DNA from: CADEED01 sp964444835
GTDB taxonomy: Bacteria; Pseudomonadota; Gammaproteobacteria; Steroidobacterales; Steroidobacteraceae
Direction of reading: 5' to 3'
DNA length: 64,000 nucleotides
Assembly: GCA_964444835.1 (NCBI GenBank)
Contig: CAYUIT010000004.1
Location: 60,679 to 124,678 of the forward strand
Positions within the stretch are counted from its first letter, which is position 1; each line of letters opens with the position of its first letter. The notes beneath the pieces were generated by a model that did not search any database, was not told the DNA's origin, and saw only the letters and a list, made by a program, of their open reading frames with translations. This document shows positions 27,794 through 36,316 of this stretch, one piece after another. The translations under genes were made by a program, and so were the position numbers.

Positions 27794-28448
27794 CGCCCGT
27801 TACGCCGGCATCGGCATGACGTCGGCACGCACGCGTGAGCGCTTGATCGAGCGACTGCGGGAGCAGGGGATTCGCAACGAAGCAGTGCTCGAGCGAATCC
27901 GCACGGTGCCTCGCCATATCTTCATGGATGAGGCGCTGTCGAGCCGGGCGTACGAGGACACTGCGCTGCCGATCGGCTTCGGGCAGACGATCTCGCAGCC
28001 GTACATCGTGGCGCGCATGACGGCTGCACTTCTCGATGGCGGACCGCTGCAGAACGTGCTCGAGATTGGCACCGGATGCGGCTATCAAACCGCTGTGCTC
28101 GCGCCGTTCGTGCGGCAGATTTCGAGCATCGAGCGGATCGAACCGCTGTACGAGCGCGCGCGCGAGCATTTGCGTGAGCTCGGCATCACCAACGTGCGTT
28201 TGCGCTACGGCGACGGTACACAAGGCTGGGAAGAGCATGCGCCGTACGATGCGATCTTGGTGGCAGCTGCGCCTCGACTCGTGCCCAGTGCGCTTCTCGA
28301 GCAGCTTGCGATCGGCGGCCGACTGATCATGCCGGTAGGGCAAGAGGGCGAACAGCAGCTCGTACGCTTCACGCGGCGGCCTAACGGGATCGAACGCACG
28401 TCGCTCGGGCCGGTGGCGTTCGTGCCGTTGCTCGGTGGCACGAATTAG
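27783..28448 (+). CDS. pcm: Protein-L-isoaspartate O-methyltransferase
   Basis: Repairs isoaspartyl residues in aged proteins using S-adenosylmethionine. The ATG at 27783 gives about 221 aa; an in-frame TTG nine bases earlier is possible. Motifs include VPRHIFMDEAL, LPIGFGQTISQPYIVARM (substrate loop), VLEIGTGCGYQTAVLA (AdoMet site) and GGRLIMPVG. In most relatives pcm is followed by nlpD and rpoS; here it is followed by a non-coding AT-richer stretch instead. Confidence 0.96.
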   Translation: MINSARYAGIGMTSARTRERLIERLREQGIRNEAVLERIRTVPRHIFMDEALSSRAYEDTALPIGFGQTISQPYIVARMTAALLDGGPLQNVLEIGTGCGYQTAVLAPFVRQISSIERIEPLYERAREHLRELGITNVRLRYGDGTQGWEEHAPYDAILVAAAPRLVPSALLEQLAIGGRLIMPVGQEGEQQLVRFTRRPNGIERTSLGPVAFVPLLGGTN

Positions 28449-28621
28449 TGGCCGAACGCTTAAGCAATATCTAACTTGATATTGCATCCTCAAATTACTG
28501 TTTTTAAAAAGAAATAGTTTCTGATTTTGGTTGAGTGCCTAACTCGATTCGAGCCCGCCTCTTGCCATTGCGCATTTGACATGTTTTCATGTCGCCACCT
28601 AACGACAGTGCTCCTGCAGAG

Positions 28622-28781
28622 GGGCACCGGATGAGGGCACAGAGGAGAACGGGGAAGTTTCGGTAATAAAAACAACAAGCCGACGCGGAAGAAGAACAAA
28701 CACGTGATGCTTCGAGTCTGTCAGCTCAGGACATTCGTGGATCGATATAACTTTCTTTCTCTGTGCCCTCTTCCGGTGCCC
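28622..28781. repeat. Inverted-repeat element, 23-bp arms, about 160 bp, MITE- or REP-like
   Basis: The left arm (28622-28644) and the reverse complement of the right arm (28759-28781) agree at 22 of 23 positions; the arm begins GGGCACCGG and ends GGGCACAGAG. They bracket 114 bases with no coding potential. No target-site duplication is evident. The right arm also takes part in a second, perfect 10-bp stem (TGCCCTCTTC at 28764 with GAAGAGGGCA at 28789), so two alternative folds compete. It could be a miniature transposon, a REP-type element or a structured 3' region of pcm mRNA. Confidence 0.65.
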
Positions 28782-28798
28782 TTCGGCCGAAGAGGGCA
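28764..28798. repeat. Perfect 10-bp hairpin with 15-base loop overlapping the right arm
   Basis: TGCCCTCTTC pairs exactly with GAAGAGGGCA across a GC-rich loop that itself contains CTTCGG. It sits six bases beyond the stop codon of the leftward gene at 28805, where a terminator would be expected, but no T-run follows in either direction. A Rho-independent terminator is therefore not supported; a transcript-stabilising or REP-like hairpin fits better. Confidence 0.5.
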
Positions 28799-28804
28799 GC
28801 CACT

Positions 28805-29173
28805 TCAGATGATCGCTGCGAGTACGGCCCGTCGGCCCTCCGCGATCAATACATTGTAAGTGCGGCACGCGGCGCCGAGCGCCATCACTTCGAGACCCAC
28901 CCGCCGTTGACCGAATTCGCCGCGGATCGCAGCACGCGGAAACTGTGCGGTTGTGCCCGTGGCGAGGACGACCACCTCGGGCTTCAGTGCAAAAACTGCG
29001 GCGAGGTTCTCGGGGCAAAGGTCGCTCACCAAACGCGGCGCCCATGTATCGACGACCTCATCGGCTGCCACTAAACAGCTCGCAGTGAGTTCACGGTCGC
29101 CAACCCAGAGGCTGTGGTCGCTGTAGCGGCGAATCGTGTTGGCGAGGCCGGCGTTGTGTTGGCTGAACTTCAC
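28805..29173 (-). CDS. Mth938/NDUFAF3-like domain protein (DUF498)
   Basis: A 122-aa single-domain protein of the Mth938 family, whose human member NDUFAF3 aids respiratory complex I assembly; the bacterial role is not settled. It shows VVLATGTTAQFP, the best conserved stretch, then GLEVMALGAACRTYNVLIAEGRRAVLAAI, typical of the C-terminus. Length fits (about 120). It is divergent from the 301-aa gene with 30 bases between, so both promoters must lie in that small space or inside the coding ends. Confidence 0.82.
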   Translation of the reverse strand: MKFSQHNAGLANTIRRYSDHSLWVGDRELTASCLVAADEVVDTWAPRLVSDLCPENLAAVFALKPEVVVLATGTTAQFPRAAIRGEFGQRRVGLEVMALGAACRTYNVLIAEGRRAVLAAII

Positions 29174-29203
29174 AAGGTGCCAAGGATACGATAGCCAACC
29201 CCG

Positions 29204-30109
29204 ATGAGTGACAGGTCACCGCAGATCGTGCGCAGAGAGCGTCTGACGTTGGTGTTGGCAGACGTGTTCGTGCCCGCAAGTGCGTCGCCGGCCGACGCCG
29301 TGAGTCCGCAACCGATGCTCGAGCGGCTGTTGCGCTTCGCGTCGGCAGCCCGGCTCGGCGTCGATTGGCGCTCGTGGGTTGCAACGCAATGGGCGGTTGC
29401 AGCGGCGACGCGGTGGCGCGCTACGCCGGTCGTGCTGGAAGCACGACTCGATCACGTGCGTCTCACTGAACGCGGTGTCGTGTTGCTCGACGATGCACGC
29501 GCCGAGGAACTCGTAGCGCAGTTTGCCGCGACATTCGGGCCCGAGTGGCGCTTGGAGCGTTCAGCTCGGGGCGATTTCAATTTGCTTGGCGGTGCGCTCG
29601 ATCACACCGCTACCGCAACGACGGATCCGGCGACGTTGCTCGGTGGCGATGTGCGTGCGGGCCTTGCGCACGGCGGCAGTGCCCGAGCCGTGCGCGCGTT
29701 GAGTGCCGAAATCGAGATGTGGATGCATGGCAAATCGACCGTTTCGGGTGGTGCTGCGCGCGGGTTTGCCGGCGTGTCGTCGCTGTGGTTGTGGCATGCA
29801 CGCGATTTGGGAGCGCTCGAGCGCGGGCCGGTCGGTGATTGCATGACGTGGCTGCGGGCATTGCCCGCCACTGCGCCCGCGGTCGCGACACTTTGGCCGA
29901 TGACGCGCGGCTCGCTCGACGCGCTCGAGCACGACTGGCTGGGGCCGAGTGTCGCGGCGGTCGCCGAGGGTCAAGTCGACACGCTCGAGTTAATCGCAAA
30001 CGACTGCGTCTTTCGCTTACGCCGTGGCGATCTATGGAAGCTCTGGCGGCGGCCGCGGGGTTGGCTCGACGCATTGCGCGGCCCTGTCGCAGGCGCAGAT
30101 CGGGGATAA
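29204..30109 (+). CDS. Conserved protein of unknown function upstream of recJ
   Basis: I do not recognise a characterised family. The 301-aa protein has no signal peptide or membrane segment. Conserved-looking stretches are the central FNLLGGALDHTATATTDPATLLGG, with an Asp/His-rich patch, EIEMWMHGKSTVSG, and LWLWHARDLG with WPMTRGSLDALEHDWLGP near the C-terminus. The Trp-rich, Asp/His-rich pattern recalls cofactor-independent phosphoglycerate-mutase-like regulatory proteins found beside recJ in relatives, but this is only resemblance from memory. It ends seven bases before recJ, so cotranscription is likely. Confidence 0.7.
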   Translation: MSDRSPQIVRRERLTLVLADVFVPASASPADAVSPQPMLERLLRFASAARLGVDWRSWVATQWAVAAATRWRATPVVLEARLDHVRLTERGVVLLDDARAEELVAQFAATFGPEWRLERSARGDFNLLGGALDHTATATTDPATLLGGDVRAGLAHGGSARAVRALSAEIEMWMHGKSTVSGGAARGFAGVSSLWLWHARDLGALERGPVGDCMTWLRALPATAPAVATLWPMTRGSLDALEHDWLGPSVAAVAEGQVDTLELIANDCVFRLRRGDLWKLWRRPRGWLDALRGPVAGADRG

Positions 30110-30116
30110 TCGCGAC

Positions 30117-31856
30117 ATGTCACTCGTCATCGCGCGCCGCGCGGCCGATCCGCTTCCGGCGCCTGCCGGTGTTCATCCTGTGCTGTGGCGCGCGTACGCG
30201 GCGCGCGGCGTTCGCTCTGTGGAAGAGCTCGCGCACGGTCTCGACCGGCTCACACCGGTCGGCAGTCTCGACGGGGTAGAGGCTGCGGTCGAGTTGTTAG
30301 TGGCAAGGCGGCAGCAAGCGATTTTGGTGATCGGTGACTTCGACGCCGACGGGGCCACGAGCACAGCGCTGATCGTGCGGGCGTTGCGCGCGTGGGGCTT
30401 CCCGCACGTCGATTTTCTGGTGCCGAATCGGTTTGAGTATGGCTATGGTTTGACGCCTGAGATCGTGGCGTTGGCGGCCGAGCGCGCGCCGCAGCTCATC
30501 GTGACGGTCGACAATGGCATTTCCAGCATCGCGGGCGTTGCTGCCGCTCGCGAGCGCGGCATCGATGTGCTCGTCACCGATCACCACTTGCCCGGCGCGG
30601 ACTTGCCGAACGCCAACGTGATCGTGAATCCGAACGTACCGGGCAGCCGATTCGCGAGTCGCACGCTCGCGGGTGTGGGCGTGGCGTTTTACGTGATGGC
30701 GGCGTTGCGTCGGCGCTTGTTAGCCGACGGGCTCATCGCGCCACAAGCGGCGAGTGCCGCCGACTATCTCGATCTCGTAGCGCTCGGGACCATCGCAGAC
30801 TTGGTGCCGCTCGATGCCAACAATCGCGTGCTCGTAGCGCAAGGCTTGCAACGCATTCGCAGTGGGCGGTGTGTCGCGGGGATCCGGGCGTTGCTGCAAG
30901 TGGCGAAACGCGCGCGTTCCCAATTGACCGCTGCCGATCTCGGGTTCGCGGTAGGCCCGCGTCTCAACGCCGCAGGCCGCCTAGACGATATGTCGATCGG
31001 CATTCGCTGTCTGCTCGCGGACACCGACAGCGAAGCGCTCGGCCTCGCGGAGCGCCTCGATCAACTGAATGCCGAGCGGCGCGCGATCGAGGCCAAGATG
31101 CAGACCGAAGCGCTGGCTGCGGTGAAGTTCGTGAGGTCGGCCGCGACGGCCGACTCGCTCGATCCGCGCTTCGTGGAGCGGGCGGGCGTGTGTTTGTTCG
31201 ACGAGAGTTGGCACCAAGGCGTCGTGGGATTGGTCGCGGGCCGGATCAAGGAGCGCATTCGTAGGCCAGTTGTCGCATTCGCGCGGACGGACGGCGAGTG
31301 GCTGCGCGGGTCGGCGCGGTCCGTGCCCGGTGTGCACATTCGCGATGTGCTCGACGCCGTGGCCGCGCGACACCCAGAGTTGCTGCAGCGTTTTGGTGGG
31401 CATGCGATGGCCGCGGGCCTGACGCTCGAGGCGCGGCATCTCGATGCGTTCGCGCGCGCGTTCGATGCGGAGGTCGCGCGGGCGATCGATCCTAACAAGT
31501 CGGCTAATTTGATTGAAACCGACGGGGAACTAGGCGTCGAGGAAATCGCGTTGGAAACGGCACAGGCGCTGCGCGCGGGTGGGCCGTGGGGGCAAGCGTT
31601 TCCGGAGCCGAGCTTCGATGGGATATTCGCCGTGAAGAGCTCGCGGCGCATTGGCGAGCGGCACGTGAAGATGTGGGTGGAGGCGCGCAGCGCCGGCCGA
31701 CGCACGTTCGACGCGATCGCGTTCAACTTACTCGATCCGAACGAAGCGCAGTCGCTGCCCGAGGGAGAAGTGCGGCTCGTGTATCGGCTGGATGTCAACG
31801 ACTATCAAGGCGAGCAGCGCTTGCAGTTGTTGGTCGATCACGTGCTGGCGCCGTAA
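30117..31856 (+). CDS. recJ: Single-stranded-DNA-specific exonuclease RecJ
   Basis: 5'-3' exonuclease used in RecF-pathway recombination and mismatch repair. The ATG at 30117, behind GGGGA, gives 579 aa (E. coli 577). The DHH phosphoesterase core shows VIGDFDADGATST, TVDNGISS and LVTDHHLPG (the DHH motif), then the DHHA1 domain around FDESWHQGVVGLVAGR and HAMAAGLTLE, and a C-terminal OB fold. The frame runs on upstream inside the previous gene, but that part is a shadow. recJ-prfB-lysS is a conserved order. Confidence 0.96.
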   Translation: MSLVIARRAADPLPAPAGVHPVLWRAYAARGVRSVEELAHGLDRLTPVGSLDGVEAAVELLVARRQQAILVIGDFDADGATSTALIVRALRAWGFPHVDFLVPNRFEYGYGLTPEIVALAAERAPQLIVTVDNGISSIAGVAAARERGIDVLVTDHHLPGADLPNANVIVNPNVPGSRFASRTLAGVGVAFYVMAALRRRLLADGLIAPQAASAADYLDLVALGTIADLVPLDANNRVLVAQGLQRIRSGRCVAGIRALLQVAKRARSQLTAADLGFAVGPRLNAAGRLDDMSIGIRCLLADTDSEALGLAERLDQLNAERRAIEAKMQTEALAAVKFVRSAATADSLDPRFVERAGVCLFDESWHQGVVGLVAGRIKERIRRPVVAFARTDGEWLRGSARSVPGVHIRDVLDAVAARHPELLQRFGGHAMAAGLTLEARHLDAFARAFDAEVARAIDPNKSANLIETDGELGVEEIALETAQALRAGGPWGQAFPEPSFDGIFAVKSSRRIGERHVKMWVEARSAGRRTFDAIAFNLLDPNEAQSLPEGEVRLVYRLDVNDYQGEQRLQLLVDHVLAP

Positions 31857-31900
31857 GCGGCGCGCGGGACAGATGGTGCGCGCTTTGCTACCCTCGCGGC

Positions 31901-32996
31901 ATGGAAGTCAATCAACTGAAGCGGCAACTCAAAGACCTGGAGGAGCGTGTCGTCTCCTTGAGGGGGTTTCTTTGAGTACGATGCCAAAAAAGAACGGCTC
32001 GAAGAAGTCAGTCGCGAACTAGAAGACCCGACGATTTGGACCAAGCCCGAGCGCGCGCAAGACCTCGGTCGTGAGCGGTCCAAGCTCACCGCAGACCTCG
32101 CCGAACTCGATCGCACCACCTCCGCAGTGCGCGATTCGCTGGAATTGCTCGAGCTCGCCGAGTCAGAGCAAGACGAATCGACGGCGCAGGCCATTGAGCG
32201 CGATACAGGCAAGATCGAAACTGCCGTCCGGCAACTCGAGTTCAAGCGGATGTTTCGCGGCGAGATGGATTCGCACAGCGCGTTTCTCGACATTCAAGCG
32301 GGCGCGGGCGGAACGGAAGCCCAGGACTGGGCACAAATGCTGTTGCGCATGTACCTCAAGTGGGGAGCGTCGCGCGGTTTCAAGTGCGAGGTCATCGACT
32401 CGAATCCGGGTGACGTCGCAGGTATGAAAAGCGCGACGATCGAAGTGCAGGGCGACTATGCGTACGGGTGGCTGCGCACGGAGACAGGCGTGCATCGTTT
32501 AGTGCGCAAGTCGCCGTTTGATTCCGGGAACCGACGGCACACTTCGTTTGCGTCGGTGTTCGTATCGCCCGAGATCGACGACGACATCAGTATCGAGTTG
32601 AACCCGGCGGACATCACGATGGACGTGTATCGCTCGAGCGGTGCGGGCGGCCAGCACGTCAATAAGACCGAATCGGCTGTGCGTTTAACGCACGGGCCGT
32701 CGGGTATTGTGGTTGCGTGTCAGAACGAGCGCAGTCAGCACAAGAATCGCGCGACGGCGATGAAGATGCTCAAGGCGAAGCTGTACGAGCTCGAAGTGAA
32801 CAAGCGCAATGCCGCGGCGAAGGTGCTCGAGGACTCGAAGTCTGACGTGAGCTGGGGCAATCAAATTCGCTCGTACGTGCTCGACCAATCGCGTATCAAG
32901 GATCTGCGGACCGGCGTGGAAGTGGGCAATACCACGGCCGTGCTCGACGGCGACCTCGATCAATTCATGGAGGCGTCGCTGAAGGCGGGCTTATGA
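31901..32996 (+). CDS. prfB: Peptide chain release factor 2, with programmed +1 frameshift
   Basis: Terminates translation at UGA and UAA. The first 24 codons (31901-31972) end at an in-frame TGA (31973-31975); reading resumes one base later from 31974 and continues to 32996, giving a 364-aa protein (E. coli 365). The recoding site is the classic internal Shine-Dalgarno AGGGGG, then TTT CTT TGA. The product has the SPF anticodon-like motif in RKSPFDSG, which reads UGA/UAA, and GGQ in SGAGGQHVNKT for peptide release. It overlaps lysS at ATGA. RF2 level controls the shift. Confidence 0.97.
31961..31975 (+). promoter_or_regulatory. Programmed +1 ribosomal frameshift site of prfB
   Basis: AGGGGG (31961-31966) acts as an internal Shine-Dalgarno three bases upstream of the slippery CTT codon (31970-31972), followed by the in-frame TGA stop at 31973-31975. 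When RF2 is scarce the ribosome pauses at TGA, slips to TTT and continues, making full-length RF2. Spacing and sequence are almost the same as in E. coli. Confidence 0.97.
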
Positions 32997-34477
32997 GTGA
33001 TGAAGAAAACAAATTGATCGCCGAGCGGCGTGCCAAACTGGCGTCGCTGCGTACGCGCGGTAATCCGTATCCTAACGACTACCGACGCGATGCCTTGGCA
33101 GCCGACCTGTTAGCAGGCTATAACGACAAGGCGCCGGAGTGGCTTGACGCGAACGCGGTCCGGGTGCATGTCGCGGGCCGCATGATGGCCAAGCGCGTGA
33201 TGGGCAAGGCGAGCTTCGCCCACCTCGCAGACCGGTCGGGTCGCTTGCAAGTGTTCCTGCAGCGTGACGCGCTCGGTGACACCTACGAGGAATTCAAGAC
33301 GTGGGACATCGGCGATTTTCTCGGCGCCGAAGGCGTGTTGTTCAAGACCAAAACTGGCGAATTGAGTGTGCGTGTGGAACGTCTGCGGTTGCTATCGAAA
33401 GCGCTCCGGCCGTTACCTGACAAGTGGCATGGCATCGCCGATATCGATTTGCGCTATCGGCAGCGGTACGTCGATTTGATCGTGAACGACGAAAGCCGCG
33501 CCGTGTTCAAGACGCGCACGACGATCGTGCGCTACCTGCGCGACTTTCTCGACGCGATGGATTTCATGGAAGTCGAGACGCCGATGATGCAATCGATCCC
33601 GGGTGGGGCGGCGGCGCGGCCGTTCAAAACGCACCACAACGCGCTCGATATGGACATGTTCTTGCGGATAGCGCCCGAGTTGTATCTCAAGCGTCTCGTC
33701 GTCGGTGGCTTTGAACGCGTGTATGAGATCAATCGCAATTTCCGCAATGAAGGCGTGTCGACCCGACACAATCCCGAGTTCACGATGTTGGAGCTGTACT
33801 GGGCGTACGCCGACTATCGCGATCTGATGAACCTCGTGGAGCGCTTGCTGCGCGGGATCGCCGACACCGTGCTCGGGACGCAGCAGTTCACCTACGAAGA
33901 GCATGCGTACGACCTCTCACAGCCATTTCGGCGCGTGACCGTCGAGGAGGCGATCCACGCTAACAACCCAGGCCTCGATCGCAGTCGCATGCGCGAGGTC
34001 GACTACCTGCGCGGCATTTGCAGTGGGCTCGGTATCGCGTTCAAGCCCGGCGACGGCGCGGGTAAGTTGCAGATCGAGATCTTCGAGAAGACCGCCGAGC
34101 ACACGTTCATCGAACCGACGTTCGTCCATGCGTACCCTGCGGAAGTGAGTCCGCTGTCGCGCGCCAACGATCAAGATCCTTTCCTCACCGATCGCTTCGA
34201 GTTCTTTGTTGCGGGCCGTGAGCTCGCGAATGGCTTCTCCGAGATCAATGATCCGGAAGATCAGGCAGCGCGTTTTCGGGCGCAGGTTGCGCGCAAGGAG
34301 GCGGGCGACGACGAGGCGATGTATTACGACGCCGACTATGTACGTGCACTGGAGTACGGCATGCCGCCCACGGCGGGTCTCGGTATCGGCGTCGATCGAC
34401 TCGTGATGTTCTTTACGAATCGGTCCTCGATCCGCGACGTGCTGTTGTTCCCGCATATGCGGCCCGAGGCGGAATGA
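32993..34477 (+). CDS. lysS: Lysyl-tRNA synthetase, class II
   Basis: Charges tRNA-Lys. The 494-aa protein has the N-terminal OB-fold anticodon-binding domain (about 60-160, with VHVAGRMMAKRVMGKASF) and a class II catalytic core: motif 1 around MEVETPMMQSIPGGAAARPF, motif 2 in YEINRNFRNEGVSTRHNPEF and motif 3 in PPTAGLGIGVDRLVM. Length equals typical bacterial class II LysRS. The start overlaps prfB at ATGA. The gene downstream begins 48 bases later and seems unrelated. Confidence 0.98.
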   Translation: MSDEENKLIAERRAKLASLRTRGNPYPNDYRRDALAADLLAGYNDKAPEWLDANAVRVHVAGRMMAKRVMGKASFAHLADRSGRLQVFLQRDALGDTYEEFKTWDIGDFLGAEGVLFKTKTGELSVRVERLRLLSKALRPLPDKWHGIADIDLRYRQRYVDLIVNDESRAVFKTRTTIVRYLRDFLDAMDFMEVETPMMQSIPGGAAARPFKTHHNALDMDMFLRIAPELYLKRLVVGGFERVYEINRNFRNEGVSTRHNPEFTMLELYWAYADYRDLMNLVERLLRGIADTVLGTQQFTYEEHAYDLSQPFRRVTVEEAIHANNPGLDRSRMREVDYLRGICSGLGIAFKPGDGAGKLQIEIFEKTAEHTFIEPTFVHAYPAEVSPLSRANDQDPFLTDRFEFFVAGRELANGFSEINDPEDQAARFRAQVARKEAGDDEAMYYDADYVRALEYGMPPTAGLGIGVDRLVMFFTNRSSIRDVLLFPHMRPEAE

Positions 34478-34525
34478 ACCGGAGCGTCACCTGCCATTTG
34501 TGACATATTCCAGTAGACTAGCGGC

Positions 34526-35395
34526 ATGAGGCAGGGACTCGCTAACGATCGTGAATTGCTCCCCGTGCGCATGGGCTATGCCGATACGCGTGCGGGCCAG
34601 CTCCATTTCCGCTCGTGCGGGGCCGGCCCCGACATCGTGTTGTTGCATTGGGCGCCCGCGACGGGGCGCATGTACGAGCATGTGTTGCCGTTGCTCGCGC
34701 GGTCGGGATTTCGTGGGCTGGCATTCGACCTGCCAGGCTACGGTCGTTCGCATCACAACTGTCGCGGTTGGACCTTTCAACGCATGGCGATGGATGTGCT
34801 GGAGGCCGCCGCGTCACTGCACACAGGCCCGATGACGGTTGTCGGGGGGCATTTGTCGGCGGCCGTCGCGATCGAAATGCTGCTGGCCGCCCCAGATCGC
34901 GTGACGGCAGGGGTGCTGGACGGCGTGCTCGGTCTCACGCCGGAAGAGATGAAGGCGCTGCTGGGCACGTTCAGTGGTTTGTCGCCACGCTACAGCGCAA
35001 GTGGTGAGCATCAGCGCTTCGCGTTCGAGATGACGTGCCGATTCTTGAAGGAATGGGATCCTGACTTTCGCGTCGGCGAGGACACGATGCCCCTGGTCTA
35101 TGAATACATGCGGGACTACCTCGAGCTTGGTTACGCGCAGATCAGCGCTTACGTGCACCCGGAGCCGAACGGCGCGCCAGACGCGCGCTACGATGCGTTG
35201 GCGCGGGTTGCCCAAGTAAATCAAGCCTTGTTAGTACTCACGGCGGATCACGATGCGCTGGCGCCAGCGCACCCACGCGTTTTACAACGCGCCAAGAATG
35301 CACGCGGTCATAAGTTTACCGGCAAGCATCCGCTGATGGATTCAACGCGCGCGCCGGAATATGCGAGCACGATCGGCGCGTTCGCCAAGCGCTGA
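34526..35395 (+). CDS. Alpha/beta-hydrolase-fold protein lacking the usual nucleophile serine
   Basis: The 289-aa protein has the hydrolase fold: IVLLHWAP (oxyanion strand), LAFDLPGYGRS, an acid in LTADHDALAP and a His in FTGKHPLMD near the C-terminus. At the nucleophile elbow the family has G-x-S-x-G; here it reads VVGGHLSAAVA, placing His109 where Ser is expected and Ser111 where Gly is. The protein may be catalytically dead, use another residue, or act as a binding protein. No signal peptide. It is flanked by lysS and the convergent ygfZ, with no functional hint. GTCAC/GTGAC half sites lie just upstream (34486-34504). Confidence 0.75.
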   Translation: MRQGLANDRELLPVRMGYADTRAGQLHFRSCGAGPDIVLLHWAPATGRMYEHVLPLLARSGFRGLAFDLPGYGRSHHNCRGWTFQRMAMDVLEAAASLHTGPMTVVGGHLSAAVAIEMLLAAPDRVTAGVLDGVLGLTPEEMKALLGTFSGLSPRYSASGEHQRFAFEMTCRFLKEWDPDFRVGEDTMPLVYEYMRDYLELGYAQISAYVHPEPNGAPDARYDALARVAQVNQALLVLTADHDALAPAHPRVLQRAKNARGHKFTGKHPLMDSTRAPEYASTIGAFAKR

Positions 35396-35402
35396 CGCGC
35401 AG

Positions 35403-36302
35403 TTAAGTGGGTAACGCGTAGGGGAGCGGTAGCCGCTCCGCTCGCAAAGCTACTGTCTCCTTGGTCGGCGTGTCGCCGGCCTCCGGTGCTGTTTCGAGTG
35501 TCGTGACCGCCAGAAATTCGACGCCGGCCGCGCTCGGCGCTCCAACCTCGACGATGCGATAGGTCCCGCCGCTCTCGAGTTTGCCCTCGTCGCCAACGTG
35601 CAGCGTGTGTGGACCGGCGTAACGCAGCCGTTGCAGTCGACGTTTCACACGACCGCGATAATGTGCTCGGGCAATGACCTCTTGGCCGGTGTAACAGCCT
35701 TTGTCGAAGGCGATCGCACCTAACGCGTCGAGATTGAGCATCTGGCTGACGAACGCCTCGCTCGTTGCCCGATACACCTGCGGTAGCCCGTCTGCGACGT
35801 CGGCGGCGAGCCACGCGGCTCGACTGTCGGCGTCTGCGGCGAAGGAACCCGTGGAGTTGTTAGTATTGGGCACGATCCAGATCTGACGACTCTCGCCCCA
35901 AGGGCAGCTTGCGACCGCGCTCACTGGCGCCCCCTGAGCGCGCGGTCCGCCGCAGACGCGTAGCGCATCGGACGCGTCTTGCAGCGTCGTCTTGGCGCGG
36001 AAAACGAACTTTCGCAGGCGCTCGATAGTGTCCGGGACAAGGTCGCGTGGCAGCACCGCCAGAAAGTCACCGGGTGCGACTGTCAGGATTCGGAGCAATG
36101 CAATCACGCGGCCCTCGCGATTGTGCAAGCCCGCCAAGGTGTATGCGCTGGACTGTAATTTGGCGATATCGGCTGACAATTGGCCTTGTAGGAATTTGCC
36201 TGAGTCCGGGCCCGTGACGCGGATCACACCGAGTGCTGGCTGCGTCTCGGACAAGTCGAGCCACGGCGTTCGCGTTGCGGAAGATTCGTGCTGGTTTGGC
36301 AT
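35403..36302 (-). CDS. ygfZ: Folate-binding protein YgfZ
   Basis: Tetrahydrofolate-dependent protein needed for assembly or repair of certain iron-sulfur enzymes. The 299-aa protein belongs to the GcvT-like fold and contains the YgfZ signature KGCYTGQE with its conserved Cys, followed by VIARAHYRGRVKRRL. It is divergent from the succinate dehydrogenase operon with only 31 bases between starts, and a perfect 15-bp palindrome lies in that gap. Because SdhB carries three iron-sulfur clusters the pairing makes functional sense; E. coli also keeps ygfZ near sdhE (ygfY) and ygfX. Confidence 0.93.
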   Translation of the reverse strand: MPNQHESSATRTPWLDLSETQPALGVIRVTGPDSGKFLQGQLSADIAKLQSSAYTLAGLHNREGRVIALLRILTVAPGDFLAVLPRDLVPDTIERLRKFVFRAKTTLQDASDALRVCGGPRAQGAPVSAVASCPWGESRQIWIVPNTNNSTGSFAADADSRAAWLAADVADGLPQVYRATSEAFVSQMLNLDALGAIAFDKGCYTGQEVIARAHYRGRVKRRLQRLRYAGPHTLHVGDEGKLESGGTYRIVEVGAPSAAGVEFLAVTTLETAPEAGDTPTKETVALRAERLPLPYALPT

Positions 36303-36316
36303 AGTGGTGACACGCT

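Larger units (their letters stand above)
28449..28804. other. Non-coding, AT-richer intergenic island between convergent genes
   Basis: This is the only gap over 300 bases. The first 170 bases are visibly poorer in GC than the rest of the window (for example the run TTTTTAAAAAGAAATAG near 28501). It holds two perfect small hairpins: GCAATATC/GATATTGC with a 6-base loop (28464-28485) and GACATG/CATGTC with a TTTT loop (28578-28593). The second half is a 160-bp inverted-repeat element described separately. I see no gene here: small frames on the minus strand lack family resemblance. Confidence 0.7.

Noticed and set aside
28548..28567. Sequence resembling a tRNA 3' end (TTCGAG...CCGCC...TTGCCA), possible attachment-site remnant
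   Set aside because: The T-stem partner is missing, the 53-61 pair does not form, and no integrase or tRNA gene is nearby; probably chance.
28490..29045. Small frames on the minus strand across the intergenic island (69 and 148 residues)
   Set aside because: They cross the inverted-repeat arms and the Mth938-like gene in another frame, and their products show no domain, signal peptide or family resemblance.
34486..34504. GTCAC and GTGAC half sites upstream of the hydrolase-like gene as a CRP-type operator
   Set aside because: The orientation is inverted relative to TGTGA-N6-TCACA and the spacing is wrong; kept only as a note.
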